This document shows positions 1 through 11,804 of a stretch of DNA of 64,000 nt, in pieces; position 1 is the stretch's first letter, and the number at the start of each line of letters is the position of its first letter. Made by a program: the position numbers and the translations under genes. The stretch covers positions 44,426,322 to 44,490,321 of the forward strand of contig NC_089782.1 of the NCBI RefSeq assembly GCF_040412425.1, in the 5' to 3' direction. This DNA is from Macrobrachium rosenbergii. Lineage: Eukaryota > Arthropoda > Malacostraca > Decapoda > Palaemonidae. The notes under the pieces were generated by a model, which saw nothing but the letters and a program-made list of their open reading frames with translations, ran no database searches and was not told where the DNA came from.

Positions 1-297
1 CATGTACCCTATCCAGTCTCCATAAAAACAAGCACTGTTCCCTGAAAGAATCATTCTGAAAGTTTTTACCAAAGCAAAAAATGTATATATCTTTCCAGCG
101 GAAATTTGTAAGCAACAATTTCTAATATAATTGATAATTCACAAGATTGATCAGATTCTTGTTATACCTGAAATTACATGATTTTTAAAGCTTGTTTAAT
201 ATATCAAAGTTTATCGTATTAACGGAAGAAAATCCATTCTGTACGATTAGACCTAGTACTAGTTTTTAGGATAGAGCCTAACTTTATAAATATAATC

Positions 298-298
<1 letters not shown>

Positions 299-394
<96 letters not shown>

Positions 395-395
395 T
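299..395. repeat. (TA)n microsatellite
   Basis: About 95 bp of almost pure TA dinucleotide, with one phase break near 354 and another near 387. Confidence 0.95.
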
Positions 396-698
396 TTTTT
401 ATTTTTTCATGTATGCTAAATGTCATTATTAATAATGTATAAACGCAACGACGCAGAAGTTTGTTATTTCACCAATAATCACCAACAGATTAATGCAAAT
501 ACTCAACCTAGACTGGTGAGTCAGTACATAACCGGTAGGCAGTTATTTTTATATTCTAAATAAGATTTTGCAACACCTAGAAATAAACATAAATAGATTT
601 CCTCAACATGACCATATCAACGACAGAAGTACATTCCGTTTCGAGTAACGATTAGATCTAATGCAGCTACAGTCTGACTACGACCGCATGAGAATCAT

Positions 699-890
699 GA
701 GATTCGAACAAGGCCTTATCAATTAACGTAACACTACAACCTCCTCACTTTGCCCATGTTTATTTTCAAAGGACCCCTTTCAAGAAATCTTACTAGGTAT
801 TCTCACTCTCGCCCTACTTCTCTGCAGTTTTTCGTCGTTTCTGCTGCAATCACTAGAAAACATCAGCTCTAATGGCCTTGTTCGAATCTC
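699..890. repeat. Short inverted-repeat element (192 bp)
   Basis: A perfect 17-bp inverted repeat, GAGATTCGAACAAGGCC at 699-715, is mirrored at 874-890. Outside the arms the flanks keep weaker mirrored similarity (an ATGAGA motif), so the element may be slightly longer. The interior is not palindromic. This is the layout of a small MITE, but no target duplication is clear. Confidence 0.55.
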
Positions 891-1651
891 TCTCATCCCA
901 TCGTAAACCGACTATAGCTTTAGGATAGAGCCTAAATGTATTCAAAAGATACGGTAGACATTTCACCCACGCTAAATTCCATTACTAATATTGTGTTCGT
1001 ACAAAAGGAAATATGCTTGATATGATTTCGTTGTTAATCGCTAACGAATGACTTTCCTCAGAACCGAAATGGACCGAGAAGTTTAACTGATATTTCACTA
1101 GAATTCACACAAACGATTTTAAACTCAATATCTTATTCACAAAGTATCTGTTCAAATTTGAGACATCACGTAAATTTATTCCATTATTAATGATGTTTCA
1201 TAAAGGCTTATTAATGAATGGGTTAAATATATGAAAGTACGATTGCCTTACCTCATAGAGGTAGGATATCTGGGGAATCGGCCACAGACAACAGAGTTTC
1301 TGGCTCGTCAAATTTTCCGCCACACTCTCCATGGCAATCAGAGAGTGATGGCCCAATTCCAAATGTAATTCATTGCCAGTATGTAGAAACGGTTAAAAAA
1401 ACTCAAATACAAAATTCTGGTATAAAAAAATTCATTCTACACGTGCTATTTTCCTTCCTTGCCATCTGAATATACATGGCGGAAAAAATTCCCGCCATTT
1501 CCGAAGTGTGACGTCATCATTCGTTTCTCGGACGAATTTCCGCCAAAATCCACCACTGTAACTCACGAGACGACGGATATACCAGAGGGGGAGGGAGTTC
1601 GCAGGGACGTCATTAATCTCTCACATCTCCAAAGCAACTGAACTGAACAGG

Positions 1652-1782
1652 ATATATGCTTTTCCTTGCTGTCTAAAGACCATTTGCCGTAAACATAATA
1701 TGTTAACCGGAAAACCTAAATTTATCATTGTAAGGGTCTCTTGACATGCTACAGCATTACTTTAACTGATAATGAGACTATA
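1652..1782. repeat. Left flank of the 4.42 kb insertion, paralogous to 24384-24505
   Basis: This matches the left part of the 24.4 kb copy through shared blocks such as 'gtctaaagaccatttg' versus 'gcctaaagatcatttg' and 'aatgagacta'. The match stops at the element's GGCC terminus and resumes at 6203. Confidence 0.7.
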
Positions 1783-2279
1783 GGCCGTTTCACACCGGAT
1801 GCGATGCTATGCGCCCCACGGTATGGTAGCCATGATACGGCACGTGCCTTTTAATTGCTGGCATTGTTTTAAGCGAGGCCGTTCACACCAGGTGCGAAGC
1901 TATGCTCCCAATGTCTGCGACATAACGTTCATAGCTTCTAAGATTGCCGGGCGCACGATTTTTGTGGACGTAGTTCACCTCGCGCATGCGCACTTGTTTC
2001 TCACAGCTTAAGTCTAAACGTACTGTAATTGTTATATTAAGGTGGGGGTATAAAATATACTTAACCCTTTCACTGCGATGAACGACTACTGCCATCTGTT
2101 GGAGATTTTAAGAAATACGTCCTGCAGTACTTATCGGAAACGTCTTTCACAAGCACTTGCAGAATTTAGTAGGTTACTGGGGTTTTCATGATATTAGGTA
2201 AAGTTGGATTCATGATATATAATCATGATTTATGATATTCAAGATATTTTATTAATATTCAGCAATATTTCTTGTAGGA

Positions 2280-2490
2280 TTAACGTAATTAGAGAGTACT
2301 GTACTACGTATATATAAATATGTGTATATCATATATATATATATATATATACATAAATAATCATATATAACTATATATATATAAATGTATCTATTTATTC
2401 AAATATATACTGTATATATACACATGCATGTATATAAATATATAATATATATATGTATACATATACAGTATATATATATATATATATATG
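2280..2490. repeat. Degenerate (TA)n-rich tract
   Basis: An interrupted TA/TATG microsatellite inside the 4.42 kb element. Confidence 0.85.
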
Positions 2491-2809
2491 TATCACTTTT
2501 TGTCTGTTATATACCAAGTCATTATTGTATTCCTTGACTTTAGTGAACTTAGCTTTTTGATGGGCAATGAACAGAGGGAAGTTGTTTTTACATTTTGTTA
2601 TATCCTCATCCTTGAACGTACAATGAAAATATTAACTATTGACAGAAATGCATATTTACATATGAAACTAAACACAAACAGTGGTTGTTTTCTTTGTGTT
2701 AAATAACATCATTGTTCCTCCGGCAAACATTAGTGAAACTTTCTGCTCTACATTATCGGAACTGATTGACTCTAATTTCTCTTTCCGTCAGATTTAGGCT
2801 GGCTCCTAC

Positions 2810-3900
2810 TGCCTCGTGCCAGCTCGTCAAGAACTGCAAGTCTTTTCTGTAGTCTTTTGTTTGCTTTTTTCCAAGTGTTCCGTCGTCACCTCGAGGTTCT
2901 TGAAGTCGCGGAGTAACGTTTCGTTCTTTGCCTGCAGATTTCGCAGCTCATCTGCTGGCCAGCCTCGCCATCTCTTCCAGCCGGTGGTCTTTCGCTTGCA
3001 GTAAATTATCCTGCTGACTAAGCTTCATTTTCTCTTGTAGCTGACATTGGAGGAAGCCATTTTCTTTCGACAGCTTTCCATCTTGCTCTTGCATTTCTCG
3101 AACGTTTAACTGGAGGTTTTCCCAATCTCAGTCTTACAGTGGTTGATTTCCTTCCTAGTCCTCGGATTCGTTTAGATTTTATCTGCATCCTCTCTTCTCT
3201 CGTCTCACGCAATCCGTGTCCAGCTGACTTGGTACTTCCTCTTGTTGACAAGTTGATAATCCCCTAACGCTTTGCCAGCTGAGCAGTCAAGCTCATTATT
3301 TTGTTGTTCAACCAATCACTTAGCTTCTGAACAGCGGCACCGTTCTGAGTCAGCCGCTTACTTTCTGTCTCTTATCCTCGTTATCTCATCTCCCAGCATA
3401 TTCAATGCACATTTTCCTGAGCCAATCTCCTTCTGCGTCAGCTGCTTTTCGTTCTCAAGCAAAAGGATCTTGTCCTCCAAGATTTTGCTGTGCCCTCTTC
3501 TGCGTGTTAAACCGTCCTGTGTGCGACTGACCTTCAAGATCTTTCCTTTTTCCAGTTCCTTTCTATGCATCTCCTTTATTTTCTTTTTCCGTTTTATTTT
3601 CTTGAAGAAAATTTTCCAGATCATCATAACTCTTTTAGTTAAGTTGACATTCTCCAGCGTCAGATTCTTCCTCTTCTCTCTTTCGAGACGAACTTCTCCC
3701 TGCAATGCTTCAATTTTCCATTGTAATCATCATCTTCGATTTTCTGCTTCTTAATGTTGTCCAGTATGTTGCCTGTTACAGCGCTAGCCAATCCAAAAAA
3801 AGCAACCAGAATAAATTCTTGATCCCAAGGCGGCTTCCAGACCTGGGTCCATTTTGACGGACTCCGCTGAGGTTCCACTGCACAACTGCACACCAAAAAC
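2810..3900 (-). pseudogene. Decayed coiled-coil protein gene inside the transposon
   Basis: Read on the minus strand, three frames in succession carry related charged, Lys/Glu-rich sequence. A segment with a hydrophobic stretch (FILVAFFGLASAV, near 3780-3825) is followed by acidic-basic sequence. A frame change near 3700 leads to a roughly 115-residue Lys/Glu/Leu coiled-coil (3358-3705), then a stop, then weaker pieces around 3018-3251. Another coiled-coil piece lies at about 2820-2945, with short motifs such as LRDFKNLEVTTEHLEKSK. The shared composition and order suggest one gene for a membrane-anchored coiled-coil protein, broken by frameshifts and stops. I do not recognise the family. It could be cargo captured by the element or an older insertion into it. 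Confidence 0.45.
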
Positions 3901-4329
3901 TGCTACTAGGCGGAGGCAAGGCAAAAGAAATGTAGATCCATTTCCGGAGTCTGTAATAAACAGAACCCACTCTTCAGCTTATATTCACCTCCCTCTCACA
4001 TTTTTCTTTCTGCATTTTTAGAATTTCATAAATTTTCTCTAGAAAAAAAAATAAAAATTTTTCCAATTTATGCATCACCAAATCAGTAAAAATATATCCA
4101 ATAACCTTGGAGACTCGTCGTTATGGCTTTCATATCATTAAACATAACTCTTAATCCCGACCATCTTTAAACTTGTATACCATCAGAATGACTCTTACTG
4201 GCTGCTCTAGGATCAAGATCCCGTGCTAAATAAGGCCAACTTATTTTCAAACAACATGTATAAACCACACACCTGTCTCAGACCCACTATTGTAAAAAAG
4301 TTTTAATCTCTCTCAATGATTAAATAAAA

Positions 4330-4414
4330 AGTTTGAGACATGTGTATATAAATATATATACCTATATATATAATAAATGAATAAATGTATTTATGTATAT
4401 ATATATATATAATA

Positions 4415-4446
<32 letters not shown>
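4330..4446. repeat. (TA)n-rich tract
   Basis: Interrupted TA/TAAA microsatellite within the 4.42 kb element. Confidence 0.85.
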
Positions 4447-5373
4447 TTCAACTAAGAAATCGAGGAAATTTATTTGCTTCTGATTCAGAATCTGATTATA
4501 AATAGATGATTCAGATCTGGTGGAAAGTGAGGATGATGACGTTAATGATGATGATGATGTGTTGATGTTGTTGGCCATATACATGGATTGAAGTTGAAGT
4601 AAATTATAATAATCCCAAGCAATGGATAATACAATAATTTATACAGACTCATAAGGTAATAAATAAATTTGAAAATTTGACTCCTATGAATGCTTTTGCT
4701 AAATTATTTCCTTAGGAAATAGATGATAAATAAATAAAAAAAATTAAATAAATATTTCTATTTTATGATAAATAAAAGCAAACTTTAAATAAAAAAATCA
4801 TGGTATGTTTATATTTCAATAAATGAAATGGGGTTAGTTCACAAACTTACCATTGAAAGTTACCTGAGTTAAAAATAAATTCATATTAGTTAAATCTGAT
4901 TTCAGAGCAGTAAATGCAAGGGACAGAAATCAGTTTGGTGGCATAAGAAAAGGATGATTGGTATCATTAAAACAATAAAGACATCTATATTATTTTGTAC
5001 ATATTTTGAAAGTATAGCATTTACACAGAATACAATACAAGAAATGTTGCAAATATGGAACATGTATGTATCATACACTGATAGTGTACTAAAGGATTAC
5101 TTGCGCCACTAACGAAATACCTCAGAGTAAAATTAATTTTTTTTTTACTTTTTCCAATTTTTAATCATTTATTGAAATAATGAATAAATTAATTGCAAAA
5201 AAAATGAAGTTCATTCCTGAAAATATAGGGGTTAAAGATGTAGTAAATATTTTTCTTTTTTAAAAGCATTTTCAAATGTGCATTAGCTGGGAATGATCAA
5301 AATAAACTCCGTGCAAAAAATTAAATAAATTTACTCAAAGCAAAATTTTATTTCCAGTAGTGCATGGTCAAAA

Positions 5374-5374
<1 letters not shown>

Positions 5375-5410
<36 letters not shown>

Positions 5411-5455
5411 ATTATTATAAATAAATAAATAAATAAATTATTAAATAAATTATTA
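5375..5455. repeat. (ATT)n / (AATA)n microsatellite
   Basis: About 13 ATT units followed by AATA units, directly to the left of the fold-back element. Confidence 0.9.
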
Positions 5456-5478
5456 TATGAAGGAATAGACCCTCTTTT

Positions 5479-5972
5479 AAACAGGTCTTATAAAAAGGAT
5501 GGCTGTATTAAAAATTTATCTTATATAAATGTCTTTTCTATCTTTCTTATGATTCGCTTTTCAGGCTCAGCGATAAGTCAATAACTGGCCGATATTCATA
5601 ATTGGAAAAAATAATGTAAATATGGGAAGTCTTTTATTAAAATATCCAAGGTCTGAAGAAACCCTATAAATACCAATAATAGAGCAATAAAAATCAGACC
5701 TTCTGCAACTAAATCCAAGGATGACCAACGAGCTGGTCGAAAATAAATCGACGGTACCTAAAATAGAACCTGAATACAGACGAACGATTTCTGATTGGGT
5801 ATTTTAATAAAAGACTTCCCATATTCCGCACAAATATCCTTTTCCAACATGAATATCGGCCAGTTGCTGACTAACACCGCTGAGCCTGAAAATAATCATA
5901 AATAAGATAAATAAAGACTCTAAATAAAGATAAATTCGCATAATACAGCCATCCTTTTTAATAAGACCTATT
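5479..5972. mobile_element. Fold-back element nested in the 4.42 kb transposon
   Basis: The left arm (about 5482-5640) and right arm (about 5805-5970) are imperfect reverse complements. The left starts 'aggtcttataaaaaggatgg' and the right ends with the mirrored 'ccatcctttttaataagacc'. Inner blocks 'gggaagtcttttattaaa' and 'gataagtcaataactggccg' also have mirrored partners. A unique spacer of about 165 bp separates the arms. No coding capacity is seen. Confidence 0.7.
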
Positions 5973-6202
5973 ATTATTATTATTATTAAAAATAAGCAAA
6001 TGTCCAAGGAATATAAATGATTTCATAGATTAATATATAAATTACCTTTAAATATAGCAGTGACGATAGATACTTACATACTTGCATCAATTGTTCGCGG
6101 ACATTCATAGCTTTCGGTGTGAACACACGATCGCGAGAATAATTAGCATGGTTCCGTAGCATAGCGTAGCACGCTTAGGATCGCATCCGGTGTGAAACGG
6201 CC

Positions 6203-6573
6203 TTATCACGCAGATCTAAAACATTAAATGCATTTACACTACTACTCTGCAAAACTTTTTACATTTATTACAACAATTCTAAATAGATTTGAATTGCCTT
6301 AATAAGACGAAATCTAAAGCTGGCACTGTATTCTATGTATCAGTGATAAAATTCTGTAAATAAATACTGTTAAAAAATAAAATATTGTATATTTTCTTTA
6401 ATACAAGATAAAAAAAAATCGGGACATCGCTCGAGCGACTTCTACTGCTTCATAAACTGGCTTTTAAACAACCAATTTTTGATGATTGTTTATTCAGTCA
6501 TTATTATATAAACACATATACAAATGTGCACATGACCGAAAATATAGGCAAATGAATCACGTAGCATAAGAAA
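6203..6573. repeat. Right flank of the 4.42 kb insertion, paralogous to 24506-24838
   Basis: It resumes the 24.4 kb paralogue after the element: 'agatctaaaacattaaatgc' versus 'agatctaaacattaaacgc', then 'aattctaaatagat' and 'gaatcac' near its end. Divergence is well beyond a recent duplication. Confidence 0.68.
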
Positions 6574-6699
6574 CTAATAAATCTAACCCCGACTTCTTTA
6601 ACTCTGTGGTGAGGATGTATTTCTTTGTCAGATTTCCATGTTACTGAAATAGTACTACTAGCTTCAGCCTCCAAATCTAAATAAGATCAATAAATGCTG

Positions 6700-9600
6700 G
6701 TAAATCTACTAAACAGTAGAATTTTAAGTCCGAAAATAAATAAATTAATAAGGCTAAATAAGTAAATAAATAAAAAGAAGTAGTAGTTGTTGTAATAAAT
6801 AAATAAATTAGAAACGAAAAATTCCTTACAGATCCTTCCTGTTTTAGGTTATTCTTACCCCGTTTCTGCCCTTTTTTCGAAAATAAGTGTCATGTCGTAT
6901 TTCTGATAACAAAACTATATGAAGAGATACATAAAACAAATAAACAATATACATGGATAAATAAATAGATAAACAAATAAATAAAACCTATAACTAAATA
7001 AATAAATAAATAAATAAATAAAACCAATAACTAAGTAAATAAAAAATAAAACCAATAACTAACTAAATAAATAAAACTAATAACTAAATAAATAAATAAA
7101 TACATAAAACCAATAACTAAATAAATAAATAAATAAAATCAATAACTAACTAAATAAATAAATAAATAACTAAATAAATAAAAAACCAATAACTAAATAA
7201 ATAAATAAATAAATCAATAACTAAATAAATAAATAAACGTATAACAATGAAATAACTAAATAGATAAAAAAGATGAATCAACGAGAAAATAAACTATGAT
7301 AGATAGAGATAAAACAAATGAATGGATAATTAAACCAACAAATAAGTAATAAAAGAAATAAGTAAACCAATAAATTAATAAAAACCAACAAATTATAAAA
7401 TATAAAAGTACTCTAAAAAAGTTTTAAAAAATGTAATTTACTATTTATTCATTCATGTATAAATAAGAAATTGAGAAGATTTTAACAAATAACTGCAAAA
7501 AATCATTATTAAAAAATAAACAAGATGAATTTTTAATATATGAATATTCAAAAAAATAATAAATTAAATAAATAAGAATTGGATAACCAATCAAATAACC
7601 AAAAGAAACAGAAAATAAACAATTAGATAAATACATAATCTATGCATAAAATCAAATAATAAATTATTTAAATATGAATAATACTAATATATGAGGTAGT
7701 CATTCAAAATAATAATCTATAAATAAATAAGCTGAATTAAAAGTTTTGAACTAAAATATTACAATATAAGATAAATAAACAAATAAAGGAACAGAAATTA
7801 AATGAAATCAAGGAAAGAATTAAAGAAATGAACGAGCAAATAAATGAAAAAAATATATATATATACATACAGATATACATATGTATATGTATACATATAT
7901 ATATATAAATATATACAGTATACATATATATACATATATATACATGTATATACGTCCATAGCCGCCATGGTGGCACAGTGGGATGATTCTCAGCTACCAT
8001 TCAAGGGGGCCGGGGTTCAAATCCCGCTGCTCACTGATGGCTCAGACTGCATCACTGCAAAAATCCGGCAGCCCGTCAACCTAACGGTCCGAAAAAAAAC
8101 GAGAGGTTCAAGTAGGAGAGTAGGTACCAGCCCTCAGGCTGGGAAGTTAAATAGTGGGCCTAGCGACACACTGGCCACGTGTCATAGGCATTGGAACCTG
8201 TCCCCCACTGGCTGTCGGCCTAAGAAACAGGAGATCAGCACCTGCCCTATGAGCCTACAGAGGCCCAGGAGGACTTCAACTTCAAAAATATATATGTGTA
8301 TATATATGTGTATATAAATAATAAATGTATGAATAAATAAAAATAAACTGATTAAGTAATAATTCATAGTCCAAAACAAATAGGCCATTAGATAAATATA
8401 TACTTAAATAAAATAATAAAGTAAATACGTAAATAAAAATATTAAGAACTGATTAACTGAGATGTAATAAGCGAAAAACAAAAATTTAAAGAAATATGTA
8501 GATAAAAAATTACAGAATAAAATTACTAGAATAAATACATAAATACAAATAAACTGATTAATTACCATAAGTAATAATTCATAATTAAAAAAATACTCCA
8601 ATAAATTAATAAATACCCAAATAAGATAATAAAATAAGTAAATAAACAAAAATACTACAAATAATTAATTGAAACCTGGTAAGTGAACAACATATATAAA
8701 TGAATGACAGTGAATAATTTAAAAAATAAAAACATGTAGATAAGATAATATAAAACAAAAATATTAAAATAAATACACAAATAAACAGAAAATAAATAAA
8801 TAAAAAGTTCTCAATGAATAAAACAATCAGCTAAATAATAACAAAACGTTAAATTAATAAATGCGTATATAATAATATAATTAAATAAATTAATTGATAA
8901 AATAGACAGACAAATGGATATGTAAATGAATGATCAAATAAATCAATAATAAATAAGAGATAGAAAAAGAAATAAATGAGATGAAGATACGAAAGAAAAT
9001 AAAGTAAAATGCAAATATATAAAGAAAGAGGCAAAATAAAAACAAATAAAGCAACTCAATAAAAAATAGATAAACAAATAACCTGACAAAACAAAATGAA
9101 TATATAAGCAAAAGATAATCAATAGAGAAGGTAAATAAAATAAAAACAAACAAGTGAAAAGTGACTAAAATTAAAGTGTGAATAAAAAAAACACGTAAAT
9201 AAATCTATATACGAAATGAATAAAGAAAGTCAATTAAATAATATTTAATGATATGTAGCATTATACAATAAAGAAAATAAAGCATTATACAATAAAGAAA
9301 ATAGATTATATCGATAATTTCAAATAAAAATTAATCACATTAAAGATAAAACTGAAATGAATACATAGGTATATAATGAGACAGATTAAAAGACTGACAA
9401 ATATATATATAAATTATTCCAAAAAAATAAATAGATTAGTAAATATAAATGAGATGAAAAAATAAAATAAATAGATATATCGAAAAAATCAATTGAAGAA
9501 TAGAAAATTTTAAAATATATAAATAAATAAATAAATACAAAATAAAGAAATTAAAAAATGAGTGAAATTGAATAATGAAAAAATGAGTGAAGTTGAGTAA

Positions 9601-10360
9601 TTATACAACTTAAATAGGATCAGTATAACTTTAAAAAATAATAAATACATAAATAAATAAGAAATAAATAAATATGCCGAAAAAACTAAATTATTAAAAT
9701 AATTAAGCAACCAAATATACAAATTAATAAAATAGTGCAAAAACTGATAAACAAATAAATACAAAATTCACAGAATGCTAAATAAAAATAAATAAATACG
9801 TGCAATATATGAAAAATATGGACCTTACGAATAAAACAAAATTAACAAATAACAAATGAAAAAACACAATAATTATATAATGTTATAAATGAAAAACTGA
9901 TAAAAAATAAAAAAAATCAATAAATGGGTAAATAGATATCAATAAATCTGAAATGAATAAATGAAATGATTAATAATAAAAACACAAATTTATGAATGAG
10001 TAAACAGTGAATAAAACAGTTATTAAAAGAATTAATACTCACAAAAATGAAAAATTAAATGAATTATGAATTTGGAAAATTAAAGTTAATTATTCATTTA
10101 TGAATTAATGCAATATGAAATTTTAAAAGATCATAATGATTTATGAACTAATATACGAAATTATTTAAATAAAAAAATCATAAAATGGATGATATTCATA
10201 ACTGAATAACTTTTCAAACTGAATTGATAAATCACATTAAAATCAATGAAAAACTAACTCACTTAAATAGAATAATTACTAAATAACTAACAGCAATATT
10301 TAATATCAAAATGAAATAAATGTGTAAGAGAAATAAGTAAATGATTAAATTTTGTTAATT
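6700..10360. repeat. AATA/AAATA-rich low-complexity region
   Basis: About 3.6 kb with an extreme strand bias, A-rich on the + strand, built of degenerate aata/aaata/actaaata units. It is most regular at about 6955-7240. The long minus-strand frames here are Tyr/Phe/Leu/Ile translations of the repeat and are not genes. A tRNA-derived SINE interrupts it at about 7962-8288. Confidence 0.85.
7962..8288 (+). mobile_element. tRNA-derived SINE (family C)
   Basis: The head is tRNA-like. An A-box-like TGGCACAGTGG lies near 7970-7980 and a B-box-like GGTTCAAATCC near 8013-8024, about 33 bp apart as in Pol III promoters. A non-tRNA body of about 260 bp follows, GC-rich against AT-rich surroundings, ending before a TA-rich tail. 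An open frame crosses it by chance only. It lies between TA microsatellites, so target duplications cannot be told from the repeat. Confidence 0.68.
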
Positions 10361-10361
10361 G

Positions 10362-11093
10362 CAGTCATATTCATGTCATCTCTGCTCTACTCATATTCAC
10401 GTCATCTCTGCTCTACTCATATTAATGTCTGCTGGGCCCGCGTTCGAGTCTCCGACCGGCCAATGAGGAATTAGAGGAATTTATTTCTGGTGATAGAAAT
10501 TCAGTTCTCGGTATAATGTGGTTCGGATTCCACAAAAAGCTGTAGGTCCCGTTACTACGTAACCAACTGGTTCTTAGCCACGTGAAATAAGTCTAATCCT
10601 TCGGGCCAGCCCTCTCTAGGAGAGCTCCTCATCAGCTCAGTGGTCTAGTTAAACTAAAGTATACTTAACTTTAACTTTACTCATATTAATGTCATTTCTG
10701 CTCTACTCATATTCACGTCGTCTCTGCTCTACTCATATTCATGTCATCTCTGCTCTACTCATTTCATGTCATCTTTGCTCTACTCATATTCATGTCATCT
10801 CTGCTCTCCTCTTATTCATGTCGTCTCCGCTCTACTCATATTCACGTCATTTCTGTTCTACTCATATTCACGTCATCTCTGCTCTACTAATATTCACGTC
10901 ATTTCTGCTCTACTCATATTTACGCCATCTCTGTTCTACTCATATCCATATCATTTCTGCTCTGCTCATGTTCACGTCATCTCTGCTCTACTCATATTAA
11001 TGCCATCTCTGCCCTACTCATATCCATGTCATTTCTGCTCTACTCATGTTCATGTCATCTGTGCTTTACTCATATTAATGCCATCTCTGCTAC
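10362..11093. repeat. 26-bp minisatellite
   Basis: A tandem array with consensus close to CTCATATTCATGTCATCTCT plus GCTCTA, 26 bp per unit. About 2.5 units precede and roughly 16 follow the SINE at 10430-10678. Units vary at a few positions (ttcac/ttcat/ttaat). Because 26 is not a multiple of three, the array translates into Ser/Leu/His-rich repeats in several frames. These are not proteins. Confidence 0.92.
10430..10678 (+). mobile_element. SINE family A copy inserted in the minisatellite
   Basis: It shares B-box-region and body sequence with copies at 18537, 56728 and 61350, including 'gaatttatttctggtgatag' and 'ctaatccttcgggccagccc'. It is flanked on both sides by the 15-mer ACTCATATTAATGTC (10415-10429 and 10679-10693), the expected target duplication. 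The minisatellite itself contains similar words, so this is supportive rather than conclusive. The 5' tRNA-like head is shortened. Confidence 0.82.
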
Positions 11094-11766
11094 ACACTGG
11101 ATTCAGCACTTATGCAAAGAGCTTCAAAGTGCGTTTTACTTAAACATATAAAATATAATAATCATAAGAACAGTGAATATCACATTCAACAACAGATAGC
11201 ATTATACAAACAAGTAAAACACATAAATACTCGCGCATGAGTAATACAAACAAAAATACCACATTCACGGAAACTGAAGAGAAATTCCGTTCACCAAGAA
11301 TACAACATCCAACCTGACCGCTGTATCCTTTCGGAAATCAACGCCGCACCCTCGTAATGGGTCAAGTCCTTGTTGACTAATAACATCCGTCCTGAAATGC
11401 GATAATCGGACATCCTTCTGGTCAAAGTCCTCGTGTGAAAGATACCCGAAGACCGTTGTTGCTAAAGGCCTCGGCCTAGACTCGGTCTAGAAAAACCGCG
11501 CTAAGGATGGGCTGATACTACGCAGGTCCGTTATCGGGAGCTGGGTTTCTCGAGAGACAATATTTGAATTTTGCGGTTTATTTGTGCGGTTTTTTTGTGG
11601 ACGGTGGTTGGGTTATAGGGATATATTATGACTTGTTTCAGTTTTGGAAAAGTCTATAAGAGGAAGGATTGTATAGAGGATAAAGTTAAAATGAATGGTT
11701 GATTTTCATTAAAGTGTTGGTATCTCGTTTTCAATTATGTGGATAAGGGAAATGGGCGTGTGTTTT

Positions 11767-11804
<38 letters not shown>

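Larger units (their letters stand above)
1..1651. other. AT-rich non-coding sequence, no gene seen
   Basis: No reading frame here has recognisable protein similarity. The stretch holds a (TA)n tract at about 299-395 and a short inverted-repeat element at 699-890. The one longer frame at 1459-1641 shows no domain and is treated as chance. Confidence 0.5.
1783..6202. mobile_element. 4.42 kb non-autonomous DNA transposon with 22-bp TIRs
   Basis: The left end reads GGCCGTTTCACACCGGATGC at 1783-1802 and continues two bases to 1804. Its exact reverse complement occupies 6181-6202. Subterminal sequence inside both ends (1876-1960 and about 6095-6170) is also inversely related, with 'ttcacacc' and 'gctatg' motifs. 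A paralogue at 24384-24838 runs directly from the left flank to the right flank without this DNA, which fixes the insertion edges independently. GGCC-type ends beside ATA/TTA would fit PIF/Harbinger, but the duplication is imperfect and no transposase is visible inside, so superfamily is inference. The interior holds a decayed coiled-coil gene, TA/ATT repeats and a fold-back element. Confidence 0.72.

Noticed and set aside
3272..3754. 160-codon + strand frame rich in Ser/Phe
   Set aside because: It is the antisense shadow of the decayed coiled-coil gene on the minus strand.
7844..8317. 157-codon + strand frame crossing the tRNA-derived SINE
   Set aside because: It starts in TA repeat, crosses a Pol III SINE and ends in TA repeat; no domain and no codon pattern supports translation.
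8404..9764. Several minus-strand frames rich in Phe, Tyr, Leu and Ile that look like membrane proteins
   Set aside because: They come from the AATA-rich repeat read on its T-rich strand. Hydrophobicity is a composition artefact.
10362..11093. CRISPR-like array
   Set aside because: The repeats are directly tandem with no unique spacers and the DNA is eukaryotic.
10689..11143. Two overlapping repetitive Ser/His/Leu-rich frames (103 and 125 codons)
   Set aside because: They translate the 26-bp minisatellite, which has a period that is not a multiple of three, so every frame gives a similar repeat.
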